This document shows positions 11,101 to 19,905 of a stretch of 64,000 nt of DNA, in pieces (within the stretch, counting starts at the first letter, position 1; every line of letters begins with the position of its first letter). Under the pieces are notes generated by a model. It was not told the origin of the DNA, made no database searches, and saw only the letters and a list, made by a program, of their open reading frames with translations. The DNA comes from Cololabis saira (taxonomy: Eukaryota > Chordata > Actinopteri > Beloniformes > Belonidae). The position numbers and the translations under genes were made by a program. The stretch spans positions 20,726,129 through 20,790,128 of the forward strand of contig NC_084601.1 in assembly GCF_033807715.1 (NCBI RefSeq). Reading direction: 5' to 3'.

Positions 11101-14100
11101 TACGATTGGTTTTACGATAGGGCTGGGCGATATGGACCAAAAGTCATATCTCGATATTTTCTAGCTGAATGGCGATACTCGATATATATCTCGATATTTT
11201 TTCTGTGCCATAATTGGGGTTTCCCCCAAAGCATTATAGCATAGCATCTCTGTTAGCTTCATTTTTTTCTGAGGCAAACCCTTAAAAAAACAGTCAGTTT
11301 TAATACAAAGCCTCGTGCCAAATGTCACACAGGTTCCTTTATTAACAGAGGTCTGCACAATATCAAAATGTATAAAATAAATGAAATAAAAATAAACTGC
11401 CTGCATATATAGAATAAAAATGCTTCTTGAATAAAATAAAACAAAACAAATGTCCCTTTCCTGCATAACAATAAATTAAAATACACTGTACAATTAATAC
11501 AATGTAGGCAGTAACAGGCAGACTTTTCCACTGAGGTTGACAGTTGTGCAAATAACAAAACATTTGTGCAAATCTCAAATAAAACATTCAAGTCAATTTG
11601 TCACAAAATAAGCTATATCAAAATCAAAAAAAAAAAAAAAAAAAAATTTAAATCGATATAAACGATATTGTCTCGTACCATATCGCGTTTGAAAATATAT
11701 CGATATATATTAAAATCTCGATATATCGCCCAGCCCTATTTTACGATAACAACCAGAATTAGTTTCATTGTGCAGTTTAAAAAATAGCACGTTGAGTAAC
11801 GGGGACTAGTTTTAGGTGCTTGGAAACGAGTAAACAAATGTTTTACTGTCTTTTTTTCGGGAAGGCTGGAGCAGGATGTGAAACGCTTGAAGGCAGATCT
11901 TCAGGCCAACAGGCAGCTAGAGTCGGAGCTGCGCAGTCAGCTTTCCTCTGTGAGCAGCCAGGACCGCAGCCTCCGCTCCGAGCTGGGCCAGCTGCGCCAG
12001 GACAACGAGCTCCTGCAGAACAAGTATGTGTACGCACACTCTCGCACTTCAGTAGTGGGGCTGGATAACGGCGCTTTTCCACTAGTACGTACTCAGCGCG
12101 CCTCTACTCGCCACGCCCCCGTCTTGCGCTTTTTCTACTACGGGCTGAGGCAGGTGGAGGCGTGCCGAGTAGATACTTTTTCTGTACCTATTCTGCCGAG
12201 GTTCTAAGCGTACTGAGTCGGCCCTGGATCTGACGTCATCACACTAAAGCCTGAGTTATGGTTCTGCGTCAAATCGACACCGTCACCGTGACGCCGTCGT
12301 GAATCCTTCGGACTTCTCTGTCACTCCATTTCGCTGCAGTGCAGTACCCTCCGTGACCCCTAATTCGCAATCTTTTCCTGAATGGTTTATCCGACTTTTT
12401 CCGGTCACAGTGAATCAAAGAGATAAGGACAACTATTGTGCAAAAAAACAAAACAAAAAAAATCACACATACACGAAGAAAAGAGCGTGACTCCACCGAG
12501 CGGTTCTGCTCAGTTTAGGTGGGTTTGGTTGGGTTGGGGACGGTAAGCTCTCAGCTTGGTTGTGCTGGGGCAGCAATGTGAGCTCACAGCCATGTAGCAC
12601 CGTTTCTCCTGTCCGTCATGTAAATGTGCCAGTAAGAACAACATCATTTGGACTGTAGTGAGTCCGCAAAACACCACAGAATAAGTAACTAGTAAAGTCG
12701 GGTCACCACCACCTCCCTGACCAAAGCTCACCCACACGCTCCACCAGTGGCTCCTTCCCTTTCTACACTTCCTGGTCCGTGTTGGAAGATGCTGTCCTCC
12801 ATCAAATCAAACCTCTCCCATTGTTTCAGCTTGTGGTCCTGGCTGCTGTGATCTGTAACCTCCCCTCCTCACTGCACGGCTATCCCCCGCAGCCGCTCCC
12901 TCCACCCATCTCAATACTTACTTGTTCTTGACTTTGCCATAAAAGTCCTCTTACACCTCTCTTTCCCCCAGTTACCCCGACGATTTCACTTCCTGGTTCG
13001 TACAATGTCCCTTGCTTCACACTTGTCTTCTATTTCACCTATAAACACAAGCCGTTTGAAGTTCTCAGTTACAAAATGGTGTGTTTTATGACTGGTTAAG
13101 GAAGGAAGACGACTAATGTTTGCAATTCCATCCTAAGTGTGCCATATTTCTTAAGCACCTACTGTCTTGGGGGTACCAACCTTTGGTGTTTTAGTACAGT
13201 CTTCTGGGTTTGATTTGGTCGTCCAGAGGACGGTAGGAATGCTGTCTGGGACGGTACATGTTGGCTGTTTTGGAGATAAAGTGGTCAGATTTAGATGGTT
13301 TGGACACACACAGAGGAGGGATAGTGAACTTCTTAGGAAAAGGATGCAAGGGTGGGAGGTGCCAGGCAGGAGGCCTAGAGGAGATTTATAAATTTAAGAG
13401 ATTTATGGGTGTGGTGAAGGAGGACATGAGGTTGGTTGTTGTGGGGGAAGGTAGATGGAGATGGACGACTTGCTCCGGCGACCCTTGAAGTGAGCAGCAG
13501 AAAGAAAAGAAGAAAAAGATGAAGAGTAAGGATGCTGTTTGATATGCATACAACCAGTCAGAGAAATGAAGTAGGCCATTGTGGATGAAGAGCATCCACA
13601 ATGGCCTACAGTTGAGTAAGAAACAACTTACTCAAGCTGTTGTCTTTTTTTTTTTTTTTACAGTAGAAACTTGTTGATCCAAGGTAGGAACGGGCGATAT
13701 TTTACCGTTCACGATAAACCGTCAAAAAAATTCCCCACGATAAGAATTTGTCATCTCGCGGTAAAATAGATAAATTCCTTTTGATTATGTTTTTGTGTAA
13801 AGCTGATTTATGGTTCTGCGTTAAATCCACGCACAACGTACGGGGAGGAAGGAAGGGAGGGAGGGATGGAGAAAACAAGGAAGGAAGGGAGAAAACAAGG
13901 AAAGAAACAAGGAAGGAAGAGAGAAAAGAGGAAGGAAGGGAGAAAAGAGGAAGGGAAGAAGGAAGGAGAGAGCAGGAGGAAAGGAAGGGGAAAAAAGAAG
14001 GAAGGAAGGAAAGGGGAGAAGGAAGGGAGAAAACAAGGAAAGGAGGAAGGAAGGGAGAAAACAAGGAAAGGAGGAAGGAAGGGAAAAAAGAAAGAAGGAA

Positions 14101-17100
14101 GGAAAGAAAAAAGATGGAGGTGGAGTTGAATTGGTATTTTTTTTATCGTTATCGGGATTAAAGGCCAGAAATTATCGTGATACATTTTTTAGTCCATATC
14201 GCCCATCCCTAATCCAAGGTGATATTGGCGGTTCCTCGGCCACCCTGGTTGTTTTTGAGTGGTGGCTTTTGGATTCCTCTGCACGAGTCGTGGCATTAAG
14301 CCTTCCCCATGGTGATTGGTTCAGCACGTTTTGCACCGGGGGAAAATGGCTGTGAACGGGAGCAAGAGACCCGTGTCATGACAAGGAATTTTTGTGACGT
14401 GAATGGATACACTGTGGTACTTGACCGACCCGAGCTTTTCTATATCGCTGAGCGGGAGTGTGGTTCATGTCACGGCGCCAGTGCTGCCTGCTTAATTACG
14501 TGCTTCCCTGTACTTTAGGCTCCACAATGCCGTCCAGGCCAAACAGAAGGATAAGCAGACCATCTCCCAGCTGGAGAGGAAACTCAAGGCCGAGCAGGAG
14601 GCCCGGGCTCTGGCCGAGAAACAGCTGGCCGACGAGAGGAAGAGAAAGAAGATGGAGGAGGCCACCGCCGCCAGAGCAGTAGCTTTAGCTGCTGCAAACA
14701 GGTACCAGTCTTTGTTACTTAAGTCCGCGGCTCTGGGCCACGGCCACCGTCTCCAGCCTGACAAACAGGTTTTTGTCCTCCGAAACAGAGTGGAGTCCAC
14801 TGATTCTCTCCGCGGTCGTATCAGAGAGCTGGAGACTGAGTGCAAGAAGCTCAGTATGGATATGAAGCTGAAGGAGGATCAGATTCGGGATCTGGAGGGA
14901 AAGTGTCAGGTGAGATAAACTGCTCTGTGTTGATGGCTGCCGCCATAAGAAAGTATGCGTTTGTAACTGTGTCATGCGTTATTTTCTGCAGCTATCAAAG
15001 ACCTGTGGGCCAGCTAACCTTGTCTTAGACAAGGGGTCGGCAACCCAAAATGTTGAAAGAGCCGTATTGGACCAAAAACACAAAAAACAAATATGTCTGG
15101 AGCCGCAAAAAATGAAAAGTCTTGTATAAGCCTTAAAAATGAAGGCAGCACATGCTGCATGTTTCTATATTAGTTATAACTGGGGGAAGAGTTTTATTTT
15201 CAATTATGCGCAAGTCAAAATTTTGAGAAAAAAGTCAAAATGTCAAGAAAAAAGTCAAAATGTCAAGATTAATGTTGAAGTACAATCTTGAGAAAAAATT
15301 CGAAATGTCGAGAAAAAATTCGAAATGATGAGAAAAAAGTCGAAATGATGAGAAAAAAGTCGAAATTTCGAGAAAAAAAGCCGAAATGTCGAGGAAAAAA
15401 AGTCGAAATGTCAATGTTGAGAAAAAATTCAAAATTTCCTGAAAAAAGTCGAAATGTCGAGAAAAAAAGTCGGAATGTCGAGAAAAAAGTTGAAATGTTG
15501 AGATTAAAAAAAGGGGAAAAAATGAAGGAAAAAAAGGTCAAACATTTTTGAAAAAGCTCCAGGAGCCACTAGGGAGGCGCTAAAGAGCCGCATGCGGCTC
15601 TAGAGCCGCGGGTTGCCGACCCCTGTCTTAGACTGTAGCATGTGATTGTATGGAATCCTTGAGAAGTGCAATGTTTTTCAGTGTAACAGAGTTTCTGATT
15701 GTTCCTGTCCATCTCTGATCTCATGAAGGAGCTGCGCAAGTACAAAGAGAACGAGAAGGACACAGAGGTGTTGATGTCGGCGCTGTCGGCCATGCAGGAG
15801 AAGACCCAGCACCTGGAGAACAGCCTCAGTGCTGAGACCAGGATCAAGCTGGACCTCTTCTCTGCGCTGGGGGACGCCAAGAGGCAGCTGGAGATAGCGC
15901 AAGGTAGCTGCTGCTGGTGCAGACGCACCCACTCATTCACGCTGCCGTTAGCCACTTTCAAAGCACCACCGTTTTCCACATGTTCTTGTTCGCTTCTGAG
16001 TTCTTAAATGAGCATGTTTTCTTTTGTATATACACATCGTTCTAAAGTGTCAGGGGACTATTTAATTATTTATGACCTCCACAAAGGAGATGAGGCGGCA
16101 GGTGTGTTTGTGTTTGTCAGCAGGAGGAATCAACAGGTCGTTACCAGAAACTTCTGAATTTAAGTCTGATCTGGATCTTGGAAGGATTGAGGCAAATTGA
16201 GAAATGTCGTGATCAGAGATGACTTAAATAGCAGTAGAATTTACAGCAGCGCTTCACACCGAGCCTCAGAGCATTGCCACGGTAAACGTGAGGAGAACTC
16301 GATGCATTGGGTCTAAACTGCTCTGTAGCCTTAAAGGGGGACCTATTATGGCATGTAATACCTTAAAACAGGCATTGAATGTCTTAAAAACAAGCTTTTG
16401 ATTGTTTTTGCTAAATAAATTAGAAATTCAGCCTCTGAGCCATGTCTTTATCTTCCCATTCTCTAACCTCATTATCTATGAGGGATTCTGAGTGGGCGGG
16501 GCTATGATAATGAGGCACTGTGCTGATTGGCTGCCTGAATGACGTGATACACCGCTACGAAAAAATGGTGGAAGCTCCGGCCGGCGGAGTTAGTTGTGGG
16601 CGTGGTTTCACGCATCGGAGGCCAACCTATGTAAATCACTCCCGTCGTTACGTAACGACTGGAGCAGAATCTGAACGACTCATAGAACCCACTTCACACT
16701 GGATGTCTCATCGGTGGCTGTACAGACACTGCAGAATTTGGTTGCTTTCCTCCTTCTCTGAGTTGGCAGGCTGAGGGGAGACCACTTTATATATGTTAAA
16801 GCAAGAGAAAACGTGTTTTTCATAATAGGTCCCCTTTAAGCAAACCACTCAGGGAGGCTTTTCAAGAGTAAAGGCTTTGATTTACCAGAGTATAAAGAGT
16901 GGACTCTTGAGCAATGGAGAAAGCTCTTTCTGTTCTGTACTATTAATCCAAGAAAGGAAATTGCCTATCGCAGTGACTCAGGCCGTAATACAGGTTGTTA
17001 TAGCTGTGGATGGGAAGGATGTTCTGTAATAATGCAGTAGACCCGAGGAATCCTCTGACTGAAGCATCGACTGTGATCCCAGTGTTGAGAAGAGGCAGTG

Positions 17101-19905
17101 TTGTCATTTTCACCCTGTGGGGCTAGTATTATTATTTGGGGTTGCTTCAGTTAGTCAGGTCTAGGTTAAGTAACCTTATTGGGCTCCCGAAGAATGAGGA
17201 CGTCTGCCTGAATGAATGAAGGTTTTTCTATGAGCAGATTTCTTTGCCCCCGAAGGGATGTGCCCGTTCATAACAGACTCTACATGTCCCCTCCTCTCGA
17301 CCCGACTACTGTCAAGCCCTTTCTGAAAGCCTCTGTGTGATATACTGACTGTCAGGTCCTCTCCTCACCTCTCTCTGCCCTCCTCCCGTCTCAGCACCAT
17401 GGGGAGTTTTCAGTACCTCTCACTCCCACCTGACATCCCTCATAGGGACTCTTTACCCCAGTTCAAATCCAGACTCCAAACACATCTGTTTAAAACTGCA
17501 TACAACTTATAATCTTTATTTTATTTTTATAGTGTTCTTGTCTGTTTTTTTTATTATTATCATTTAGCTGTAAAGTGTCCTTGAGTACCTTTTTTTTTTT
17601 AAAGGTGCTGTTAAATAAAATGTAATAATTAATTATTATTACTGCTCTGTCTCTTCCTGCCTGTTCTGGCACCCTGCTAGGTTTCATATTGATTTTATAA
17701 TCTTACCTCACCTCCAAATCCTTAAATGGTCTTTGCCCTGCACTGGCTTAACCAACACATCCCCTCCTGAACATTGAGATCTGTGCAAAAAGCCCCGCTG
17801 GTTGCTCGCACAGATGCTTGCAGTTTGCCTTGATTCTTTTTACATTTTTGTGAAGATCATTGTAACAATCTTGCATCAGCAGAGTGTGTGACAAGATGGG
17901 ATAAATAAGATTAAATACAAATGATTAAAAAAAATAAATAAAGAAAGAATTAAGACGCATGAATAAATGATGTGTTGCATTGCCACCACCTGAGCCTCCC
18001 TGGTCTCAACGTTTGGACAAGCTGGTGAACAAATATTGGGCAGAGATTTGTGAAGGTTGCCAGTGAGAGCTGAAGATGTGGGAACTTCCAGCTCTAACTG
18101 GATCGAACGGCGTAGGAATAAACTCTGGAAAAGGATGGAATTCCCTCTCCGGGTGGGAAGTGAGGTGCTGCTTCAAGTGAAGTATCTGGATTTCTAGTAC
18201 TAAAATGAGGGAGAAATGGAGGAAGAGAGTGAGCGGTGGATTGACACGGGCAGTGGTTCAGACTTTGCAGTCCCACACTCACCTACGGTCACGGGTGGTT
18301 GGTAGTGACCACTGACTGCATAAGAAGAGCTGGACGAAGCCTCTCCCACATCGCCTGCAGGGTTTCTGAAGAGTGCTGGTCAGAACACTCCCACCTTATG
18401 TCAATCACAGTTGGCCATTTTAGCTCGGCCAACTTAGCTTATGCTACTGTTTGATGCTAATTAATATCAATTTACATGCATTCTCATCAAATCTCTCCAA
18501 ACATCCTCCTTTCAAGCGGCGGCAGCGGTACTGAGACATCTGAAACGTGTTGTGACCCGGAGTCACTTGGGCTGCCACGACCACTAGAGCTGTTAACGCG
18601 GGCCTAGCCTACGTCCATCACCGCCTTTTACCGCGGCTGCCAAGGGACAATTTTAAAGCTTCCTGAACGATTCACAGCGACTCCCGGCCGCTTCGCGCCA
18701 GGGGAGCGGTGGAGCTCCTCCGGAAGCTTCAAACGGTTTCAGATGTCACAATCAGAAAAAATATGAATGATTATCCTCTCTTAGGTCTTTATTCACAGCT
18801 CAGGAGTTGAAAAAGTGATGACAGCTGTTCATTGGTTATGCTTGCTGCCAGTTATAAGTTCATACCCTTATTTGTACTTTATATTTTCTTATATAAATTT
18901 ACCTGAAGTGGCAAAAAAAAAGTTTTCATGTATGATTCAGACCAACATGGCAAATGCTGCTACATGTCCTTTTGTTTAAAGGGGGCCTATTATGGCATCT
19001 AATACCTATTTTAAACAGGCCTTGAATGTCTTAAAAACTAGCTTTTGATTGTTTTTGCTAAATAAATTAGAAATTCAGCCTCTGAGCCATGTCTTTATCT
19101 TCCCAGTTTCTAACCCCATTATCTATGCCGGATTCTGAGTGGGCGGGGCAGCTATGATAATGAGGCTCTGTGCTGATTGGCTGCCTGAATGACGCCATAC
19201 ACCGCTACGAAAAAATGGAAGCTCCGGCCGGCGGAGTTAGTTGTGGGCGTGGTTTCACACATCGCTCCTGTCGTTACGTAACGACGGGAGCAGAATCTGA
19301 ACGGCTCGTAGAAGTCACATCACACTGGATGGCTCATCCGGGCGGCTGTACAGACACTGCAGAATTTAGTTGCTTTCCTCCTTCTCTGAGTTGGCAGGCT
19401 GAGGGGAGACCACTTTATATATGTTAAAGCAAGAGAAAATGTGTTTTTCACAATAGGTCCCCTTTAAATGATTGTGTGTTAGACGCACACAGGACGCTCA
19501 CCTGTGCACCAGTGGGGTCCACAGCCACGTGTCATTAGTAAAGAGTTTTGTGATTGCTGAGAGACAAAATTGAAACTGCACAACGCTATGTGCCCTACAG
19601 ATAGTTTATCATTTATAGTTATGACCAGAGCTGTGCAGGATTTGGTCCGAGCCTCCTCTGCCACCACCTCCCTGACTCAGTGTACTTGCATGTGTCTTCC
19701 AGGCCAGATCCACCAGAGGGAGCAGGAGATCGCAGAGCTGAAGCAGAAGATAGCAGAGGTGATGGCGGTGATGCCCAGCCTGTCCTACTCATCAGACGGG
19801 GGCAACCTGAGTCCCGTCACCCCCCACTACTCCTCCAAGTTCATGGACAATAGTCCCTCCTCCCTGGACCCCAACGCTTCAGTCTACCAGCCCCTGAAAA
19901 AGTGA
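5110..19905 (+). CDS. maco1: Macoilin (transmembrane protein 57), complete gene
   Basis: Macoilin is a conserved ER/nuclear-envelope membrane protein with a long coiled-coil tail, implicated in neuronal excitability and development. Eleven coding exons join in frame (5110-5189, 7768-7909, 8009-8135, 8371-8494, 9186-9364, 10547-11072, 11865-12023, 14519-14701, 14789-14909, 15729-15903, 19703-19905) to give 672 aa; the human protein is close to 664. Hydrophobic segments lie near residues 28-48, 75-95, 96-116, 120-137 and 155-172. A low-complexity Ser/Asn/Gly/Lys region spans about 218-392, and heptad-rich coiled coil fills about 394-620. The C-terminus ends DPNASVYQPLKK as in other vertebrates. 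The start MKRRNADCSKLRRPL matches the family. All introns are GT-AG, and several carry MITEs. ldlrap1 follows in the same direction. Confidence 0.96.
5575..5999 (+). mobile_element. LINE 3'-end fragment in maco1 intron 1
   Basis: An open frame ends VGVKLWNSLQNDLKECTNSL...RFKKMYKDKIFKL, the usual C-terminal signature of fish LINE ORF2. A short 3'UTR and an A-rich tail with ATAAATAAATAGAT follow. The 5' boundary is approximate. Confidence 0.65.
6056..6706. mobile_element. MITE with GATTTATGGTTCCGCGTTA ends
   Basis: The left end GGCTGATTTATGGTTCCGCG and the right end AACGCGGAACCATAATTTAT are inverted. A subterminal palindrome rich in TACGCCGTAGG / TACGGCGTAAGG follows the left end. Related ends occur at 13801 and 44079-44196. 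Non-coding. Confidence 0.7.
6344..6493. repeat. Tandem repeat, 3 x 50 bp
   Basis: Three identical or near-identical 50-bp units beginning CTGAAGCTCCACCCTCCACC, inside the MITE. The lack of divergence suggests recent expansion. Confidence 0.92.
6893..7612. mobile_element. hAT-like MITE (720 bp)
   Basis: Termini CATACCTGTCAAGTTT and AAACTTGACAGGTATG are perfect inverted repeats. The flanks CTTCAGAT (6885-6892) and CTCCAGAT (7613-7620) form an 8-bp target duplication with one mismatch, as in hAT elements. An internal hairpin with arms CCTCGCAAGA and TCTTGCGAGG lies at about 7419-7472. Confidence 0.82.
7768..7909 (+). CDS. maco1: maco1 coding exon 2
   Basis: Encodes STFLYLKFLVVWVLVLLADF and onward to SFRYQGL: the first transmembrane segment and first lumenal/cytosolic loop. 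Acceptor CTCACAG, donor CTG|GTAAGA, ends in phase 0. Confidence 0.95.
8009..8135 (+). CDS. maco1: maco1 coding exon 3
   Basis: Encodes AFSVFFVCVAFTSDIICLLF and the following QWLFFAASTYVWVQYVWHT, two adjacent hydrophobic segments. Acceptor CACGTAG, donor CAG|GTTAGT, phase 1. Confidence 0.95.
8371..8494 (+). CDS. maco1: maco1 coding exon 4
   Basis: Encodes ERGVCLPTVSLWILFVYIEA then AIRFKDLKNFHVDLCRPFA, a membrane segment followed by a conserved loop. Acceptor CACACAG, donor TG|GTAAAT, phase 2. Confidence 0.95.
9186..9364 (+). CDS. maco1: maco1 coding exon 5
   Basis: Encodes IGYPVVTLGFGFKSYVSYKM, the last membrane segment, then a basic and Glu/Gln-rich helix ending QRQAREAEE. Acceptor TTGTAG, donor AAG|GTGAGA, phase 1. 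Confidence 0.95.
10547..11072 (+). CDS. maco1: maco1 coding exon 6
   Basis: Largest exon (526 nt). Encodes the low-complexity Ser/Asn/Gly/Lys linker with conserved islands ELEYREKGK, SKLQEAEYIEN, KRLNNDLAG and ENCIPNNQLGKPEAL. Acceptor ATCCAG, donor CG|GTAAGG, phase 2. Confidence 0.94.
11118..11738. mobile_element. hAT-like non-autonomous element (621 bp)
   Basis: Left end TAGGGCTGGGCGATATGGAC and right end ATATCGCCCAGCCCTA are inverted. The exact 8-bp duplication TTTTACGA flanks it (11110-11117 and 11739-11746). CGATAT/ATATCG motifs recur near both ends. No transposase frame. Lies in maco1 intron 6. Confidence 0.9.
11865..12023 (+). CDS. maco1: maco1 coding exon 7
   Basis: Encodes LEQDVKRLKADLQANRQLES and ELGQLRQDNELLQNK, the first coiled-coil block. 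Acceptor is the less common GGGAAG|G, donor AA|GTATGT, phase 2. Confidence 0.94.
12069..12246. mobile_element. Truncated Harbinger-like MITE (CTTTTCCACTAGTAC family)
   Basis: Starts GGCGCTTTTCCACTAGTACG and is related to the full element at 55803-56552 (shared TTCTGCCGAGGTTCTAAGCG-type interior). The right inverted end is missing; other repeat sequence begins at about 12247. Confidence 0.6.
12250..13154. other. maco1 intron 7, nothing clear
   Basis: Begins with a diverged TTATGGTTCTGCGTCAAATC, resembling the end of the 6056 MITE family; the rest of the stretch shows no recognisable coding or repeat signature. Confidence 0.4.
13165..13500 (+). mobile_element. Degraded LINE ORF2 C-terminus
   Basis: Two overlapping frames together recall the fish LINE tail WFGHxQRRDSE...RRM...PGRRPRG...FMGVVKEDM...WRWTTCSGDP. 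Frameshifts break it, so it is a relic. Clade not assigned with confidence (RTE-like pattern). Confidence 0.55.
13685..14211. mobile_element. hAT-like element carrying a GGAA expansion
   Basis: Ends TAGGAACGGGCGATAT and ATATCGCCCATCCCTA are inverted with mismatches. The exact 8-bp duplication ATCCAAGG flanks it (13677-13684 and 14212-14219). The interior contains one end of the GATTTATGGTTC MITE family at about 13800, then a purine tract. Confidence 0.88.
13846..14118. repeat. Purine-rich (GGAA/GGGA)n tract
   Basis: About 270 bp of nearly pure purine on the plus strand (GGAAGGAAGGGAGAAAACAA type units). Its long open frames are artefacts of the repeat. GGAA runs can bind ETS factors, but no function is implied here. 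Confidence 0.9.
14519..14701 (+). CDS. maco1: maco1 coding exon 8
   Basis: Encodes LHNAVQAKQKDKQTISQLER and EARALAEKQLADERKRKKME, ending AAANR: coiled coil. Acceptor CTTTAG, donor CAG|GTACCA, phase 2. The next intron is only 87 nt and stop-free in frame. Confidence 0.94.
14789..14909 (+). CDS. maco1: maco1 coding exon 9
   Basis: Encodes VESTDSLRGRIRELETECKK and MDMKLKEDQIRDLEGKCQ. Chosen start after CGAAACAG restores the family spacing (human has GECTETLRNRIRELE here). Donor CAG|GTGAGA, phase 0. Confidence 0.9.
15031..15625. mobile_element. hAT-like MITE, GGGGTCGGCAACCC ends
   Basis: Left AAGGGGTCGGCAACCC and right GGGTTGCCGACCCCTG are inverted. The exact 8-bp duplication TCTTAGAC flanks it (15023-15030 and 15626-15633). 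The interior is a minisatellite. In maco1 intron 9. Confidence 0.9.
15220..15510. repeat. Minisatellite GAGAAAAAAGTCGAAATGTC
   Basis: About 14 variants of an 18-21-bp unit. The same unit recurs at 21949-22283, 40595-40880 and 45705-45875 within elements that have different termini. Confidence 0.85.
15729..15903 (+). CDS. maco1: maco1 coding exon 10
   Basis: Encodes ELRKYKENEKDTEVLMSALS and TRIKLDLFSALGDAKRQLEI, the most conserved coiled-coil segment of the family. Acceptor ATGAAG|G, donor AAG|GTAGCT, phase 1. Confidence 0.94.
16331..16839. mobile_element. MITE TTAAAGGGGGACCTATTATG, copy 1
   Basis: Ends TTAAAGGGGGACCTATTATG and CATAATAGGTCCCCTTTAA are inverted. The internal short frame (16520-16774) is shared with copy 2 at 18976 and is not thought to be a gene. 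In maco1 intron 10. Confidence 0.82.
17380..17645 (+). mobile_element. L2/CR1-like LINE 3' fragment
   Basis: A short frame reads DSLPQFKSRLQTHLFKTAY, the usual L2-type C-terminus, followed by a 3'UTR with GGTGCTGTTAAATAAAATGT and a TTATTATTA-type tail. Confidence 0.6.
17650..18970. other. maco1 intron 10, nothing clear
   Basis: No reading frame with family resemblance. A GC-richer block at about 18500-18740 could be repeat-derived but was not identified. Confidence 0.4.
18976..19467. mobile_element. MITE TTAAAGGGGG..., copy 2
   Basis: Same family and same orientation as 16331-16839, with inverted ends TTAAAGGGGGCCTATTATGG and AATAGGTCCCCTTTAA. Small indels separate the copies. Confidence 0.82.
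19703..19905 (+). CDS. maco1: maco1 coding exon 11 (terminal)
   Basis: Encodes QIHQREQEIAELKQKIAEVM, the Ser-rich SLSYSSDGGNLSPVTPHYSS, and the conserved end LDPNASVYQPLKK, then TGA at 19903. Acceptor TCTTCCAG. Confidence 0.95.

Noticed and set aside
13702..14185. Long open frames on both strands rich in Lys/Glu/Arg or Phe/Leu/Ser/Pro
   Set aside because: They are translations of the GGAA purine tract and occur in several phases at once; no gene.
16520..19427. Paired frames MLIGCLNDVIHRYEK and MLIGCLNDAIHRYEK as a possible small gene family
   Set aside because: Both are interior sequence of one MITE family with inverted ends; differences include indels that do not respect the frame.
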